From assembly GCA_905215645.1 (NCBI GenBank), contig CAJMQS010000026.1, positions 1-29,895 of the forward strand: a stretch of 29,895 nt of DNA. Reading direction: 5' to 3'. The position numbers and the translations under genes were made by a program. This DNA is from an uncultured bacterium (GTDB lineage: Bacteria > Bacillota > Negativicutes > Acidaminococcales > Acidaminococcaceae). Positions 22,130-29,895 of this stretch are shown one piece after another. Each line of letters begins with the position of its first letter. Within the stretch, counting starts at the first letter, position 1. The notes below the pieces were generated by a model that was not told the origin of the DNA, made no database searches, and saw only the letters and a list, made by a program, of their open reading frames with translations.

Positions 22130-23729
22130 GGCAGGGAAGCTGCCCCAGGGGGAGATGGCACCGGTAGTCCTGACCGTACCGCCCCAGAAAGCCTTTGGTG
22201 ATTTTGCCACCAATTTTGCCTTGCAGGCAGCCCGGAATTTCCATTGCGCACCCCGGGTGATCGCAGGAGCCGTACAGGAATTCCTGGAATGCCCCAGTGT
22301 AGAGAAAGTGGAAATCGCCGGTCCTGGATTTTTGAACTTCTATCTGAAGGAAGACTGGCTGGGTGAATCCCTCCGGTCCATCCTGGAAAAGGGTGAGAAC
22401 TACGGGAACCTGCCGCCGAAAAAAGGGGAAAAGATCCAGATCGAATACGTCAGCGCCAATCCCACCGGTCCCCTCCATGTGGGCCACGGACGTGGTGCGG
22501 CTGTGGGCAGTGCCCTGGCCAATCTGATGAAGGCTGCCGGTTATGATGTGACCCGGGAGTACTACATCAACGACGCTGGGAACCAGATGCACAATTTGGC
22601 CCTTTCTGTCAATGCACGGTACCTGGAACTCTTCGACATTCCCTGTGAATTCCCAGAAAACGGGTACCATGGGGAAGACATCAAGGTGACGGCCCAGCGG
22701 ATCAAAGCCAAATATGGGGACAAATTCATCCATATGCCGGAAGCAGAACGGCTGGAACAGTTCCAGAGCATTGCCAAGGAAGAAAAGCTGGCGGCCCTGA
22801 AAGAAGATCTGGAAGCTTTCAACTGCGAGTTCGACGTATGGTTCAGCGAACAGAGCCTCCACGACGCCGACAAGATCCATCAGGCGGTGGACGAACTCCA
22901 GGAAAAAGGCTATGTGTATGAAAAAGACGGGGCCAAGTGGTTCAGATCCACGGCTTTCGGAGACGATAAAGACCGGGTGGTGATCAGGGATAACGGGGTC
23001 TCTACCTATTTTGCCGCGGATATCGCTTACCACCAGAACAAGTTCCAGCGGGGCTTCGACCGGGTAATCAACCTGTGGGGCGCCGACCATCACGGGTACA
23101 TTCCCCGGGTGAAGGCGGCTATGGAAGCCTTGGGCTATGATCCCAGCCGGCTGGAGGTGCTGATCCTCCAAATGGTGGCCCTGTACCGGAATGGCGAACT
23201 GGTGAAGATGAGCAAGCGGACCGGCAAGAGCGTGACCCTCAACGAACTGATCGAAGAGGTGGGGACCGATGCGGCCCGGTTCTTCTTCATCATGCGGAGC
23301 ATGGACAGCCAGCTGGATTTCGACCTGACTTTGGCTACGGAACATTCCAATGACAACCCAGTGTACTATGTCCAGTATGCCCATGCCCGGATCTGCAGCA
23401 TCCTGCGGCAGATGGAGGAAGACAAGATCACCCTCCGGAAGGACTGTGACCTTTCCGTGCTGAAGGAACCCATTGAAACCGACCTGATCAAGAAGCTGAA
23501 CGATTATGAGGAACTGATCGATACAGCGGCAGCGGAACGGGCTCCCCATAAGATCGCTCATTATGTGTACGATTTGGCCGGGCTGTTCCATTCATTCTAC
23601 AACCAGTGCCGCGTCTTGGGGGTGGATCCTGCGGTACAGCAGGCTCGTCTGGCGTTGATTACAGCCGTGGGCAATACTTTGCGCCATGGTTTGAAGATCC
23701 TGGGTGTCAGTGCACCGGACCATATGTAA
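22071..23729 (+). CDS. argS: Arginyl-tRNA synthetase
   Basis: This class I synthetase of about 552 aa charges tRNA-Arg. The N-terminal Arg_tRNA_synt_N domain (about 1-90, ending AGPGFLNFYL) precedes the catalytic core. The HIGH motif is HVGH at 136-139 within NPTGPLHVGHGRGAAVG, and KMSKR is at 379-383. The C-terminal DALR anticodon-binding domain (about 430-552) follows. Length is standard. The start is either GTG 22071 or ATG 22077, differing by two residues; ribosome-site spacing favours GTG. It overlaps the DUF1934 gene and precedes pyrG by 31 nt. Confidence 0.96.
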   Translation: MDMKKVLAEAVASAVRKAIEAGKLPQGEMAPVVLTVPPQKAFGDFATNFALQAARNFHCAPRVIAGAVQEFLECPSVEKVEIAGPGFLNFYLKEDWLGESLRSILEKGENYGNLPPKKGEKIQIEYVSANPTGPLHVGHGRGAAVGSALANLMKAAGYDVTREYYINDAGNQMHNLALSVNARYLELFDIPCEFPENGYHGEDIKVTAQRIKAKYGDKFIHMPEAERLEQFQSIAKEEKLAALKEDLEAFNCEFDVWFSEQSLHDADKIHQAVDELQEKGYVYEKDGAKWFRSTAFGDDKDRVVIRDNGVSTYFAADIAYHQNKFQRGFDRVINLWGADHHGYIPRVKAAMEALGYDPSRLEVLILQMVALYRNGELVKMSKRTGKSVTLNELIEEVGTDAARFFFIMRSMDSQLDFDLTLATEHSNDNPVYYVQYAHARICSILRQMEEDKITLRKDCDLSVLKEPIETDLIKKLNDYEELIDTAAAERAPHKIAHYVYDLAGLFHSFYNQCRVLGVDPAVQQARLALITAVGNTLRHGLKILGVSAPDHM

Positions 23730-23760
23730 ATTAGGCGGAAGCCAAAAAGGGAGGAAGAAA

Positions 23761-25380
23761 ATGACCAAGTATATTTTTGTAACGGGCGGCGTGGTATCGT
23801 CTTTAGGCAAAGGGATTACGGCGGCTTCTCTGGGGCGTCTGCTCAAGAGCAGAGGCTATAAAGTCACCATCCAGAAATTCGATCCCTATATCAACATCGA
23901 TCCCGGTACCATGAGCCCGTACCAGCACGGCGAAGTGTTCGTCACTGACGACGGTGCTGAAACGGACCTGGATCTGGGCCATTACGAACGGTTCATTGAT
24001 ATCAACCTGACCCGGAACTCCAATGTGACGGCCGGCCGGATCTACCAGTCCGTGATCAACAAGGAACGCCGGGGCGATTATCTGGGCCGTACGGTACAGG
24101 TCATTCCTCATATCACCAACGAGATCAAAGAACGGGTCTATCGGGTAGGCCGGGAAGAAAATGCAGATTTTGTCATTACGGAAATCGGCGGTACCGTTGG
24201 GGACATCGAATCCGAGCCCTTTATGGAGGCCATCCGGCAGGTGAAGAAGGATGTGGGCAAGAATGACGTGCTCTACATCCATGTGACCCTGGTGCCTTAC
24301 ATTGCAGCGGCCGGGGAACTGAAGACCAAACCCACCCAGCACAGTGTGAAGGAACTGCGCAGCATCGGCATCACCCCGGATATCCTGGTCTGCCGGAGCG
24401 AAAAGGAAATCAGCAAGGAAATGCGGGAAAAGATCTCCATGTTCTGTGACGTGGATGCAGATGCAGTGTTCCAGTCCATCACCGCCCCCAGCATCTATGA
24501 AGTCCCCATGCTGCTGGAAGACCAGGGCATGGATAAAGTGGTCCTGCGGAAGCTGGATATGGAAGACAAACCCAAGGATATGGATGCCTGGCATGCTATG
24601 GTGAAGAAGATCCTGGCTCCCCATGAAAAGAAATCCACCATTGCCGTGGTGGGGAAATATGTGGAACTGCCGGATGCCTACATCAGCATCGTAGAAGCCC
24701 TGAAACATGCCAGCTACTTCCATGACGCCGATGTGGATATCGAATACATCAATGCGGTGGATCTGGAAGATCCCCAGGCGGATTTCGCCCAGATCTTCAA
24801 AGGCGTGGATGGGATCCTGGTGCCCGGCGGTTTTGGCGACCGGGGCATCGAAGGGATGATCCTGGCGGCCAAATATGCCCGGGAAAACAAGATCCCCTTC
24901 TTTGGGATCTGCTTGGGGATGCAGTGCCTGGTCATCGAATATGCCCGGGATGTGTGCGGTATGGCCAAAGCCAATTCCACGGAATTCGACGAAAATACCC
25001 CCTATCCTGTGATCTATCTGATGCCGGAACAGATGAGCGTGGAAATCAAGGGCGGCACCATGCGGCTGGGGGCTTATCCCTGCAAGCTGTATCCGGGCAC
25101 CCTGGCGGAAAAAGCTTATGGCACGGAAATGATCAGCGAACGGCACCGTCACCGCTATGAAGTGAACAACGAACTGCGGGACGAGCTGTTCAGCCACGGC
25201 CTGGTCCTGGGCGGTACCCTGCCCAACGGGAAACTGGTGGAAATGGTGGAACTGCCCACCGATGTCCATCCTTGGTACCTGGGTGTCCAGTTCCATCCGG
25301 AACTGAAGTCCCGGCCCACCAATCCCCATCCTTTGTTCAAGGCTTTCATCGCAGCTGCTTTGAACTACCACAACCATTGA
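23761..25380 (+). CDS. pyrG: CTP synthase
   Basis: This 539-aa enzyme converts UTP to CTP using glutamine and ATP. The N-terminal synthase domain (1-265) begins MTKYIFVTGGVVSSLGKGI and contains the P-loop and GTVGDIESEPF. The C-terminal class I glutamine amidotransferase domain has Cys384 (GICLGMQ), His512 and Glu514 (QFHPELKSRP). All catalytic residues are present. The start at 23761 is supported by GGGAGGA (23749-23755), five bases upstream. It is probably cotranscribed with argS. The -35 of the next promoter overlaps its stop codon. Confidence 0.98.
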   Translation: MTKYIFVTGGVVSSLGKGITAASLGRLLKSRGYKVTIQKFDPYINIDPGTMSPYQHGEVFVTDDGAETDLDLGHYERFIDINLTRNSNVTAGRIYQSVINKERRGDYLGRTVQVIPHITNEIKERVYRVGREENADFVITEIGGTVGDIESEPFMEAIRQVKKDVGKNDVLYIHVTLVPYIAAAGELKTKPTQHSVKELRSIGITPDILVCRSEKEISKEMREKISMFCDVDADAVFQSITAPSIYEVPMLLEDQGMDKVVLRKLDMEDKPKDMDAWHAMVKKILAPHEKKSTIAVVGKYVELPDAYISIVEALKHASYFHDADVDIEYINAVDLEDPQADFAQIFKGVDGILVPGGFGDRGIEGMILAAKYARENKIPFFGICLGMQCLVIEYARDVCGMAKANSTEFDENTPYPVIYLMPEQMSVEIKGGTMRLGAYPCKLYPGTLAEKAYGTEMISERHRHRYEVNNELRDELFSHGLVLGGTLPNGKLVEMVELPTDVHPWYLGVQFHPELKSRPTNPHPLFKAFIAAALNYHNH

Positions 25381-25405
25381 TTTCTGCAGCGATAGCAGGT
25401 ACAAT
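25377..25405 (+). promoter_or_regulatory. Promoter of glpX
   Basis: TTGATT (25377-25382), a 17-nt spacer and TACAAT (25400-25405) form a good promoter whose -35 overlaps the pyrG stop codon. The start is expected near 25412. Confidence 0.75.
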
Positions 25406-25410
25406 GATAG

Positions 25411-25426
25411 GGCAATGAAAATTGCC
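25411..25426 (+). other. 5'-terminal stem-loop of the glpX mRNA
   Basis: GGCAAT (25411-25416) and ATTGCC (25421-25426) form a perfect 6-bp stem closed by the tetraloop GAAA. It would begin within a base or two of the predicted transcript start, a position where such hairpins protect mRNA from 5'-dependent decay. This role is inferred. Confidence 0.45.
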
Positions 25427-25449
25427 GAACGAATTGGGAGGCGTATGGA

Positions 25450-26412
25450 ATGAACAGAGAATTATCCATGGAATTTGTCCGTGTAACGGAAGCTGCAGCA
25501 ATTGCCAGTGCCCGCGGCGTAGGCCGGGGAGATAAGAACGGCATTGACCAGCTGGCCGTGGACGCCATGCGGAAAATGTTTGACACCGTCCATATCAACG
25601 GTACGGTGGTCATCGGCGAAGGGGAAATGGATGAAGCCCCGATGCTGTATATCGGTGAAGAAGTGGGAGCCGGCGGTCCTGATGTGGACATTGCCGTGGA
25701 TCCTGTGGAAGGGACCAACCTGGTGGCCAAAGGCCAGAACGGCGCCATTGCCGTCATCGCCATTGCCCCTAAAGGCTGCTTGCTCCATGCTCCGGATATG
25801 TACATGGATAAGATTGCCGTAGGACCTCGGGCCAAGGGATGCATCAACATCGATGATCCTGTAAGCGTGAACCTGGAACGGGTGGCCAAGGCGCTGCACC
25901 GGAATGTGAACGACCTGACGGTAGTGGCCCTGGACCGGCCTCGTCATCGGAAGATCATTGAAGAAGTCCGTTCTGTAGGTGCCCGGATCCGTCTCATCAG
26001 CGACGGGGATGTGGATCCCATCATCGATGCTGGCATCGAAGGGACCGGCGTCCATATGTACATTGGCCGGGGCGGCGCTCCGGAAGGTGTGTTGGCTGCC
26101 TGCGGACTGAAATGCCTGGGCGGCGACATGCAGGCCCGGCTGGTCCCGGAAAACGAGGATCAGGCGGAACGGTGCCGGAAGATGGGCATCGAAGACACCA
26201 AGAAGATCCTGACCATCGATGATCTGGTCAAGGGAGATGACTGCATGTTCACGGCAACGGCCATCACCAACTGTGACATGCTCCGGGGAGTCAACTACTT
26301 CGGCAACGGGGCCCGTACCCATACCATTTCCATGCGGTATGCCACCGGGACGGTCCGCTTCATCGATGCGGTCCATACCTTCGACCGGAACGACATCAAT
26401 ATTAAACTGTAA
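25450..26412 (+). CDS. glpX: Class II fructose-1,6-bisphosphatase
   Basis: This 320-aa metal-dependent phosphatase converts fructose 1,6-bisphosphate to fructose 6-phosphate for gluconeogenesis. GlpX motifs are clear: VIGEGEMDEAPML (54-66), DIAVDPVEGTN (80-90) with the metal-binding acidic residues, RHRKIIEEVRSVGARIRLISDGD in the middle and GGAPEGVLAACGLKCLGGDMQARL towards the end. Length fits the family. GGGAGG at 25436-25441 lies eight bases before the ATG. A nearer ATG at 25445 runs at once into a stop. It has its own promoter and is followed by a strong hairpin. Confidence 0.96.
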   Translation: MNRELSMEFVRVTEAAAIASARGVGRGDKNGIDQLAVDAMRKMFDTVHINGTVVIGEGEMDEAPMLYIGEEVGAGGPDVDIAVDPVEGTNLVAKGQNGAIAVIAIAPKGCLLHAPDMYMDKIAVGPRAKGCINIDDPVSVNLERVAKALHRNVNDLTVVALDRPRHRKIIEEVRSVGARIRLISDGDVDPIIDAGIEGTGVHMYIGRGGAPEGVLAACGLKCLGGDMQARLVPENEDQAERCRKMGIEDTKKILTIDDLVKGDDCMFTATAITNCDMLRGVNYFGNGARTHTISMRYATGTVRFIDAVHTFDRNDINIKL

Positions 26413-26418
26413 TCGAAA

Positions 26419-26444
26419 GGGGCTGTTGCATTTGCAACGGCCCC
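26419..26444 (+). terminator. Hairpin after glpX
   Basis: GGGGCTGTTGC (26419-26429) pairs with GCAACGGCCCC (26434-26444), with one G-T pair and loop ATTT. No T run follows. It is nearly the same sequence as the hairpin at 19867-19892. Confidence 0.6.
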
Positions 26445-26489
26445 GTCAACGGTCAGCAGTCAACGGCCGCTGACTGTTGACTGCTGACA
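26445..26489. repeat. Inverted array of 7-nt repeats between glpX and mfd
   Basis: Three heptamers, GTCAACG, GTCAGCA and GTCAACG (26445-26465), are followed after GCC by GCTGACT, GTTGACT and GCTGACA (26469-26489), their near reverse complements. As a result GTCAGCAGTCAAC (26452-26464) pairs perfectly over 13 bp with GTTGACTGCTGAC (26476-26488). Units resemble those at 13193-13220. Confidence 0.65.
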
Positions 26490-26493
26490 AGCG

Positions 26494-26523
26494 GAGGGGT
26501 GTTGCCCAGCAACACCCCTCTTT
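26494..26523 (+). terminator. Second terminator hairpin before mfd
   Basis: GAGGGGTGTTGC (26494-26505) pairs perfectly over 12 bp with GCAACACCCCTC (26509-26520), loop CCA, followed by TTTCCC. It should stop glpX readthrough just 27 bases before the mfd ATG, which leaves little room for an mfd promoter. The mfd transcript start was not located. Confidence 0.75.
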
Positions 26524-26549
26524 CCCTATTTCCATAAAGAGAGAATTTT

Positions 26550-29500
26550 ATGATAAATACACTGACGAAACTGCTTTTAGAGGAAAAGAATGTACAGGAA
26601 GCCACAGGGCTCTGGAAGCGGGAAAGCGGACCTGTACAACTCACCGGCCTCACATCATCCGTGAAAGCCGGCTTTTTGTGTGCCCTCCAGCAGGCTGCCC
26701 AGGCGGCCCAGCCCCTGGTGGTCCTGACCGTGAATCGGGAGAGCATCCGGGCCCAGCGCCGGGAACTGGCCTATTTCTATCCGGATCTGGCTATGCGGGA
26801 ACTGTATCCGGCCAGCCTGATCCATGGGCAGGTGGACACCCGGAATGAGCAGGTGGTGGCGGAACGGGCTGCCGCCTTGGAAATGATCTGCAGGAAAGAG
26901 GAAGGGATCATCTTCGTAACAGCGGAAGCGGCCATCCAGAAACTGCCGCCTCCGGAGTCCCTGGTCCGGGAAAATCTGAAACTGGCCGCCGGGCAGGAAC
27001 TGGAACAGGCCCTGGTGGTGGAAAAACTGGTGAAAGCCGGCTACGAGCGGACCGAACAGGTGGATACCATCGGCCAGCTGGCAGTCCGGGGTGATATCCT
27101 GGATGTATTCCCCATCAATGCCAAGGACCCGGTGCGGATCGAATGGTTTGACAATACCATCGATGTGATCAAACGTTTCGATTTGGATACCCAGCGGAGC
27201 ATCGCTTCCATTCCCCAGGTGGGGATCATGCCCCTGGCAGTCCAGGGTCAGGAAGAGACTTCTTCCATTTTTCAGTATCTGGCAGCGGATCAGCTGGCTG
27301 TACTGGATGAGCCGGCGGGCTTTTTCGAGGAATGCCGGAAGAGCTGGGGGGACAGCCGGGAATTCGCTGACCGGCTGCTGGACCAGGAGACCATGATCCA
27401 ACAAGCTGGAGGGATCCATCTGGTGACGGTCAGTGACTTGGGCCATCCCTATTTTCCCCAGGCTCCTCGGCTCCATGTCCAGGTCCGGGCTATGGCTCCC
27501 TACAATAAAAATACCGATCTGCTCCAGAAAGACCTGAAAGGCTGGCTGGATCAGGGTATCCATCCTTTGATCATGATGGGGACCCGAGACAAGGCCGCCG
27601 GTTTGGCGGAAAGCCTGAAGGGCAGCGGCCTTCCCATGGCTTTTGCAGGACAGTTCAAGGGCGTCCCGGAAAAAGGCGGAGCCGTTTTTGCCGGCAGCCT
27701 GACCAACGGCTTTTATTTCTGGGACCAGAAGTGGCTGCTGCTTACCGAAAGCGATATTTTCGGGATGCAGAAGAAGCGGCGGCTGGTGAAGACCAAGGGC
27801 AAGGGGCCTTCCCTGAATTATTTCTCCGACATCAAGGTAGGGGACTATGTGGTCCATGACATCCAGGGCATCGGCCGATATATGGGTGTGGAGACCATCG
27901 AAGTGAACGGAGTCCATCGGGATTACCTCCAGCTCCAGTACGCCAAGGGGGACAAGCTCCATGTGCCGGTGGAACAGGTGGGGCTCCTCCACAAATATGT
28001 GGGCAACGAAGGGACACCGCCCAAACTGTCCAATATGGGGCGGAAAGACTGGCAGAAGACCACCCGGAAGGCCCAGAAAGCCATTACCATCCTGGCCACG
28101 GAATTGCTCCGGCTCTATGCCCAGCGGAAAATCACCCCGGGCCATGCCTTTGCTCCGGATACCCATTGGCAGAAGGAATTCGAGGACAGTTTCCCCTTTG
28201 AGGAGACTCCGGATCAGCTGAAGGCCATTGCGGAGATCAAGGCGGACATGGAAAAGCCCGTACCCATGGAACGGCTCCTGTGCGGGGACGTGGGCTATGG
28301 AAAGACGGAGGTGGCCATCCGGGCTGCCTTCAAGGCGGTGATGGACGGCAAACAGGTGGCGGTGCTGGCTCCTACCACGGTCCTGGCCCAGCAGCATCTC
28401 CTGACCTTCTCCCAGCGGATGGGCTCCTTTGGGGTGCGGGTGGAGATGCTCAGCCGGTTCCGGACTCCCAAACAGCAACGGGAAATCATGGAAAAGGTGG
28501 CGGAGGGCAAAATCGACGTGCTCATCGGCACCCACCGGATCCTGAACCCGGATGTGGAGTTCCACGACCTGGGGCTTCTCATCATCGACGAGGAACAGCG
28601 GTTCGGGGTGGCCCAGAAGGAAAAAATCAAGCAGCGCAGTGCCGGCATCGATGTGCTGACCCTTTCTGCCACCCCCATTCCCCGGACTCTGCATCTGGCC
28701 CTGGTGAAGGGACGGGACATGAGCATCATCGAATCTCCGCCGGAAGACCGGCTGCCGGTGGAGACCTACGTGGCGGAATACGATGACGGGATGGTCCGGG
28801 AGGCCCTGGAACGGGAAATCCGCCGAGGCGGACGGATCTATTATGTCCACAACCGGATCGAAGGACTCAGTCGGATCGCGGCCCATCTCCGGGAACTGGT
28901 CCCTGGGATCACTATCGGCATGGCCCATGGAAGGATGGGGGAAGACGAACTGGAAGATGTGATGCTGGGATTCTACCAGGGAGATTTTGATGTACTCCTG
29001 TGCACCACCATCATCGAAAACGGTTTGGATGTGCCCTTGGCCAATACCATCATCATCGATGGAGCGGAAAACTTCGGATTGTCCCAGCTGTACCAGATGC
29101 GGGGACGGGTGGGCCGTTCCTCCCGGCTGGCTTATGCTTACTTCCTCTACAAGAAGGACCGGGTCCTCAGTGAGGTGGCGCAGAAGCGGCTCCAGGCCAT
29201 CCGAGACTTCACGGAACTGGGGGCTGGCTTCAAGATCGCCATGCGGGACCTGGAGATCCGAGGCGCTGGGAATCTTTTGGGAGCAGAGCAGCATGGACAG
29301 ATTGCCGGGGTGGGATTCGACCTGTACTGCCGGCTGCTGGAAAAGACCATCAATACCCTCCAGAACGGAGGCAATCCTGACGAGCCCATTGCCCCGGATC
29401 CGGTGATCGAAATGAAGCTGGATGCCTACATCCCTGATGATTATATTGACAATCCCCGGTATAAACTGGAACTGTACCATCGTTTGGGCGATATGAAATA

Positions 29501-29828
29501 TGAAGACCGGGATGACCTGATGGATGAAATCATAGACCGGTTCGGGACGCCGCCGGAACAGGTGGTGAACCTGTGGCGGGTGGCAGCTCTCCGGGATCTG
29601 TGCCGAAAGCTGCGGATCACTGGAGTGGCGGTACGGCCGGGGGAAGTGCGGATCACTTTCAATCCCCACAGCAATGCCAATCCGGATGTGCTCCAGGCCC
29701 TGATCCGGAAATATGTGCCCCGAGCCACCCTGAAGCTGGGACCCCAGCCCCAATTCGTGCTTAAGACCCGGGGCATGGAGGAAGAACCCCTCCAGTGGCT
29801 GGAAAAGAATCTTCCCTCCATGCTATAA
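26550..29828 (+). CDS. mfd: Transcription-repair coupling factor
   Basis: This 1092-aa ATPase removes RNA polymerase stalled at DNA lesions and recruits UvrA. The N-terminal UvrB-like region (about 1-330) lacks a Walker motif, as usual. The RNA-polymerase-interacting CarD-like domain is about 427-490 (KVGDYVVHDIQGIGRY). The RecG-like translocase has Walker A GDVGYGKT at 579-586 and DEEQRFG at 680-686. Helicase motifs HNRIE, TTIIENGLDVP and QMRGRVGRS follow, then AGNLLGAEQHG of the TRG region. A C-terminal D7 domain closes the protein. It is slightly shorter than E. coli Mfd (1148 aa) but complete. The ribosome site (AAAGAGAG) is weak. The stop overlaps a TATAAT. Confidence 0.97.
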   Translation: MINTLTKLLLEEKNVQEATGLWKRESGPVQLTGLTSSVKAGFLCALQQAAQAAQPLVVLTVNRESIRAQRRELAYFYPDLAMRELYPASLIHGQVDTRNEQVVAERAAALEMICRKEEGIIFVTAEAAIQKLPPPESLVRENLKLAAGQELEQALVVEKLVKAGYERTEQVDTIGQLAVRGDILDVFPINAKDPVRIEWFDNTIDVIKRFDLDTQRSIASIPQVGIMPLAVQGQEETSSIFQYLAADQLAVLDEPAGFFEECRKSWGDSREFADRLLDQETMIQQAGGIHLVTVSDLGHPYFPQAPRLHVQVRAMAPYNKNTDLLQKDLKGWLDQGIHPLIMMGTRDKAAGLAESLKGSGLPMAFAGQFKGVPEKGGAVFAGSLTNGFYFWDQKWLLLTESDIFGMQKKRRLVKTKGKGPSLNYFSDIKVGDYVVHDIQGIGRYMGVETIEVNGVHRDYLQLQYAKGDKLHVPVEQVGLLHKYVGNEGTPPKLSNMGRKDWQKTTRKAQKAITILATELLRLYAQRKITPGHAFAPDTHWQKEFEDSFPFEETPDQLKAIAEIKADMEKPVPMERLLCGDVGYGKTEVAIRAAFKAVMDGKQVAVLAPTTVLAQQHLLTFSQRMGSFGVRVEMLSRFRTPKQQREIMEKVAEGKIDVLIGTHRILNPDVEFHDLGLLIIDEEQRFGVAQKEKIKQRSAGIDVLTLSATPIPRTLHLALVKGRDMSIIESPPEDRLPVETYVAEYDDGMVREALEREIRRGGRIYYVHNRIEGLSRIAAHLRELVPGITIGMAHGRMGEDELEDVMLGFYQGDFDVLLCTTIIENGLDVPLANTIIIDGAENFGLSQLYQMRGRVGRSSRLAYAYFLYKKDRVLSEVAQKRLQAIRDFTELGAGFKIAMRDLEIRGAGNLLGAEQHGQIAGVGFDLYCRLLEKTINTLQNGGNPDEPIAPDPVIEMKLDAYIPDDYIDNPRYKLELYHRLGDMKYEDRDDLMDEIIDRFGTPPEQVVNLWRVAALRDLCRKLRITGVAVRPGEVRITFNPHSNANPDVLQALIRKYVPRATLKLGPQPQFVLKTRGMEEEPLQWLEKNLPSML

Positions 29829-29829
29829 T
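29821..29829 (+). promoter_or_regulatory. Extended -10 at the end of mfd
   Basis: TG-c-TATAAT overlaps the mfd stop codon. It could start a transcript into the next gene beyond the window. The -35 region (GGAAAA, 29801-29806) is poor, as for other extended -10 sites here. Confidence 0.45.
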
Positions 29830-29833
29830 CACT

Positions 29834-29895
29834 AAGAGTGAAGAGTGAAGAGTGAAGAGTGAAGAGTGAAGAGTGAAGAGTGAAGAGTGAAGAGT
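29834..29895 (+). repeat. Tandem AAGAGTG heptamer array at the right edge
   Basis: Eight perfect copies of AAGAGTG and six bases of a ninth run to the end of the window without a mismatch. The array is cut by the edge, so its true length is unknown. Confidence 0.97.

Noticed and set aside
21921..23591. A 556-codon minus-strand open frame opposite argS
   Set aside because: argS is unambiguous; the reverse product has no recognisable domain.
26655..29753. A 1032-codon open frame on the minus strand opposite mfd
   Set aside because: Same codon-bias artefact; mfd is certain and the antisense protein shows no domain.
1..29895. CRISPR array, tRNA or rRNA genes
   Set aside because: No spaced direct repeats of 20-40 nt, no cloverleaf with GTTCRANNC and no rRNA-like stretch was found; the tandem heptamers have no spacers.

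Overview
The window reads as a compact, GC-rich stretch of a Bacillota chromosome. The best guess is a diderm, non-sporulating member of the Negativicutes such as an Acidaminococcus-type organism. That placement is inference: it rests on Bacillota-style genes (DUF1934/YwiB-like, GerMN lipoprotein, class II FBPase GlpX, TrpXYZ-like ABC transporter), high GC and typical AGGAGG ribosome sites. No rRNA, tRNA, CRISPR array or complete mobile element was seen. Nineteen protein genes fill almost the whole window. Both ends fall in low-complexity or repeat-like DNA, so the window may be a whole contig broken at repeats.

Layout. (1) 73-3488, minus: sbcD-sbcC, a translationally coupled DNA-end-processing nuclease pair. 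(2) 3489-6403: a 324-nt divergent intergenic region with a good promoter and a long leader, then a 69-aa exported Ada-like zinc-motif protein, an M48 metallopeptidase and an overlapping FkbM-type methyltransferase. (3) 6471-13134: a promoter followed by two tandem paralogous lipoprotein substrate-binding genes, one permease and one ATPase (TrpXYZ-like ABC importer), then a diaminopimelate decarboxylase-like gene and a ClC transporter with an RCK_C tail, all tightly spaced. (4) 13193-16578: heptamer repeat, terminator, mgsA/rarA, then acpS and the bifunctional NAD(P)H-hydrate repair gene nnr. (5) 16623-18413: an AMIN-Amidase_3 cell-wall amidase and a GerMN lipoprotein, closed by a very long terminator hairpin. 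(6) 18435-21424: an exported beta-helix protein and a convergent Na+/proline symporter putP, separated by a perfect bidirectional terminator. (7) 21650-26412: DUF1934 protein, argS, pyrG, glpX. (8) 26419-29895: two hairpins around an inverted heptamer repeat, mfd, and a terminal array of AAGAGTG heptamers.

Functional themes: DNA repair and replication restart (sbcCD, mgsA, mfd), envelope maintenance (M48 peptidase, amidase, GerMN lipoprotein, beta-helix protein, and diaminopimelate decarboxylase for lysine next to peptidoglycan precursors), solute uptake (TrpXYZ-like importer, putP, ClC) and core metabolism (argS, pyrG, glpX, acpS, nnr).

The most interesting unexplained signals are intergenic. 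A recurring hairpin family has GTTGC/GCAAC at the stem tip. Degenerate 7-nt repeats lie beside two of these hairpins. A structured leader precedes the small exported protein. A palindrome resembling an ARG box sits at the putP transcription start. Among proteins, the ClC carries Ala where the internal proton glutamate is expected, and the DapDC-like enzyme has changed signature motifs. I did not find a convincing new multi-gene system.
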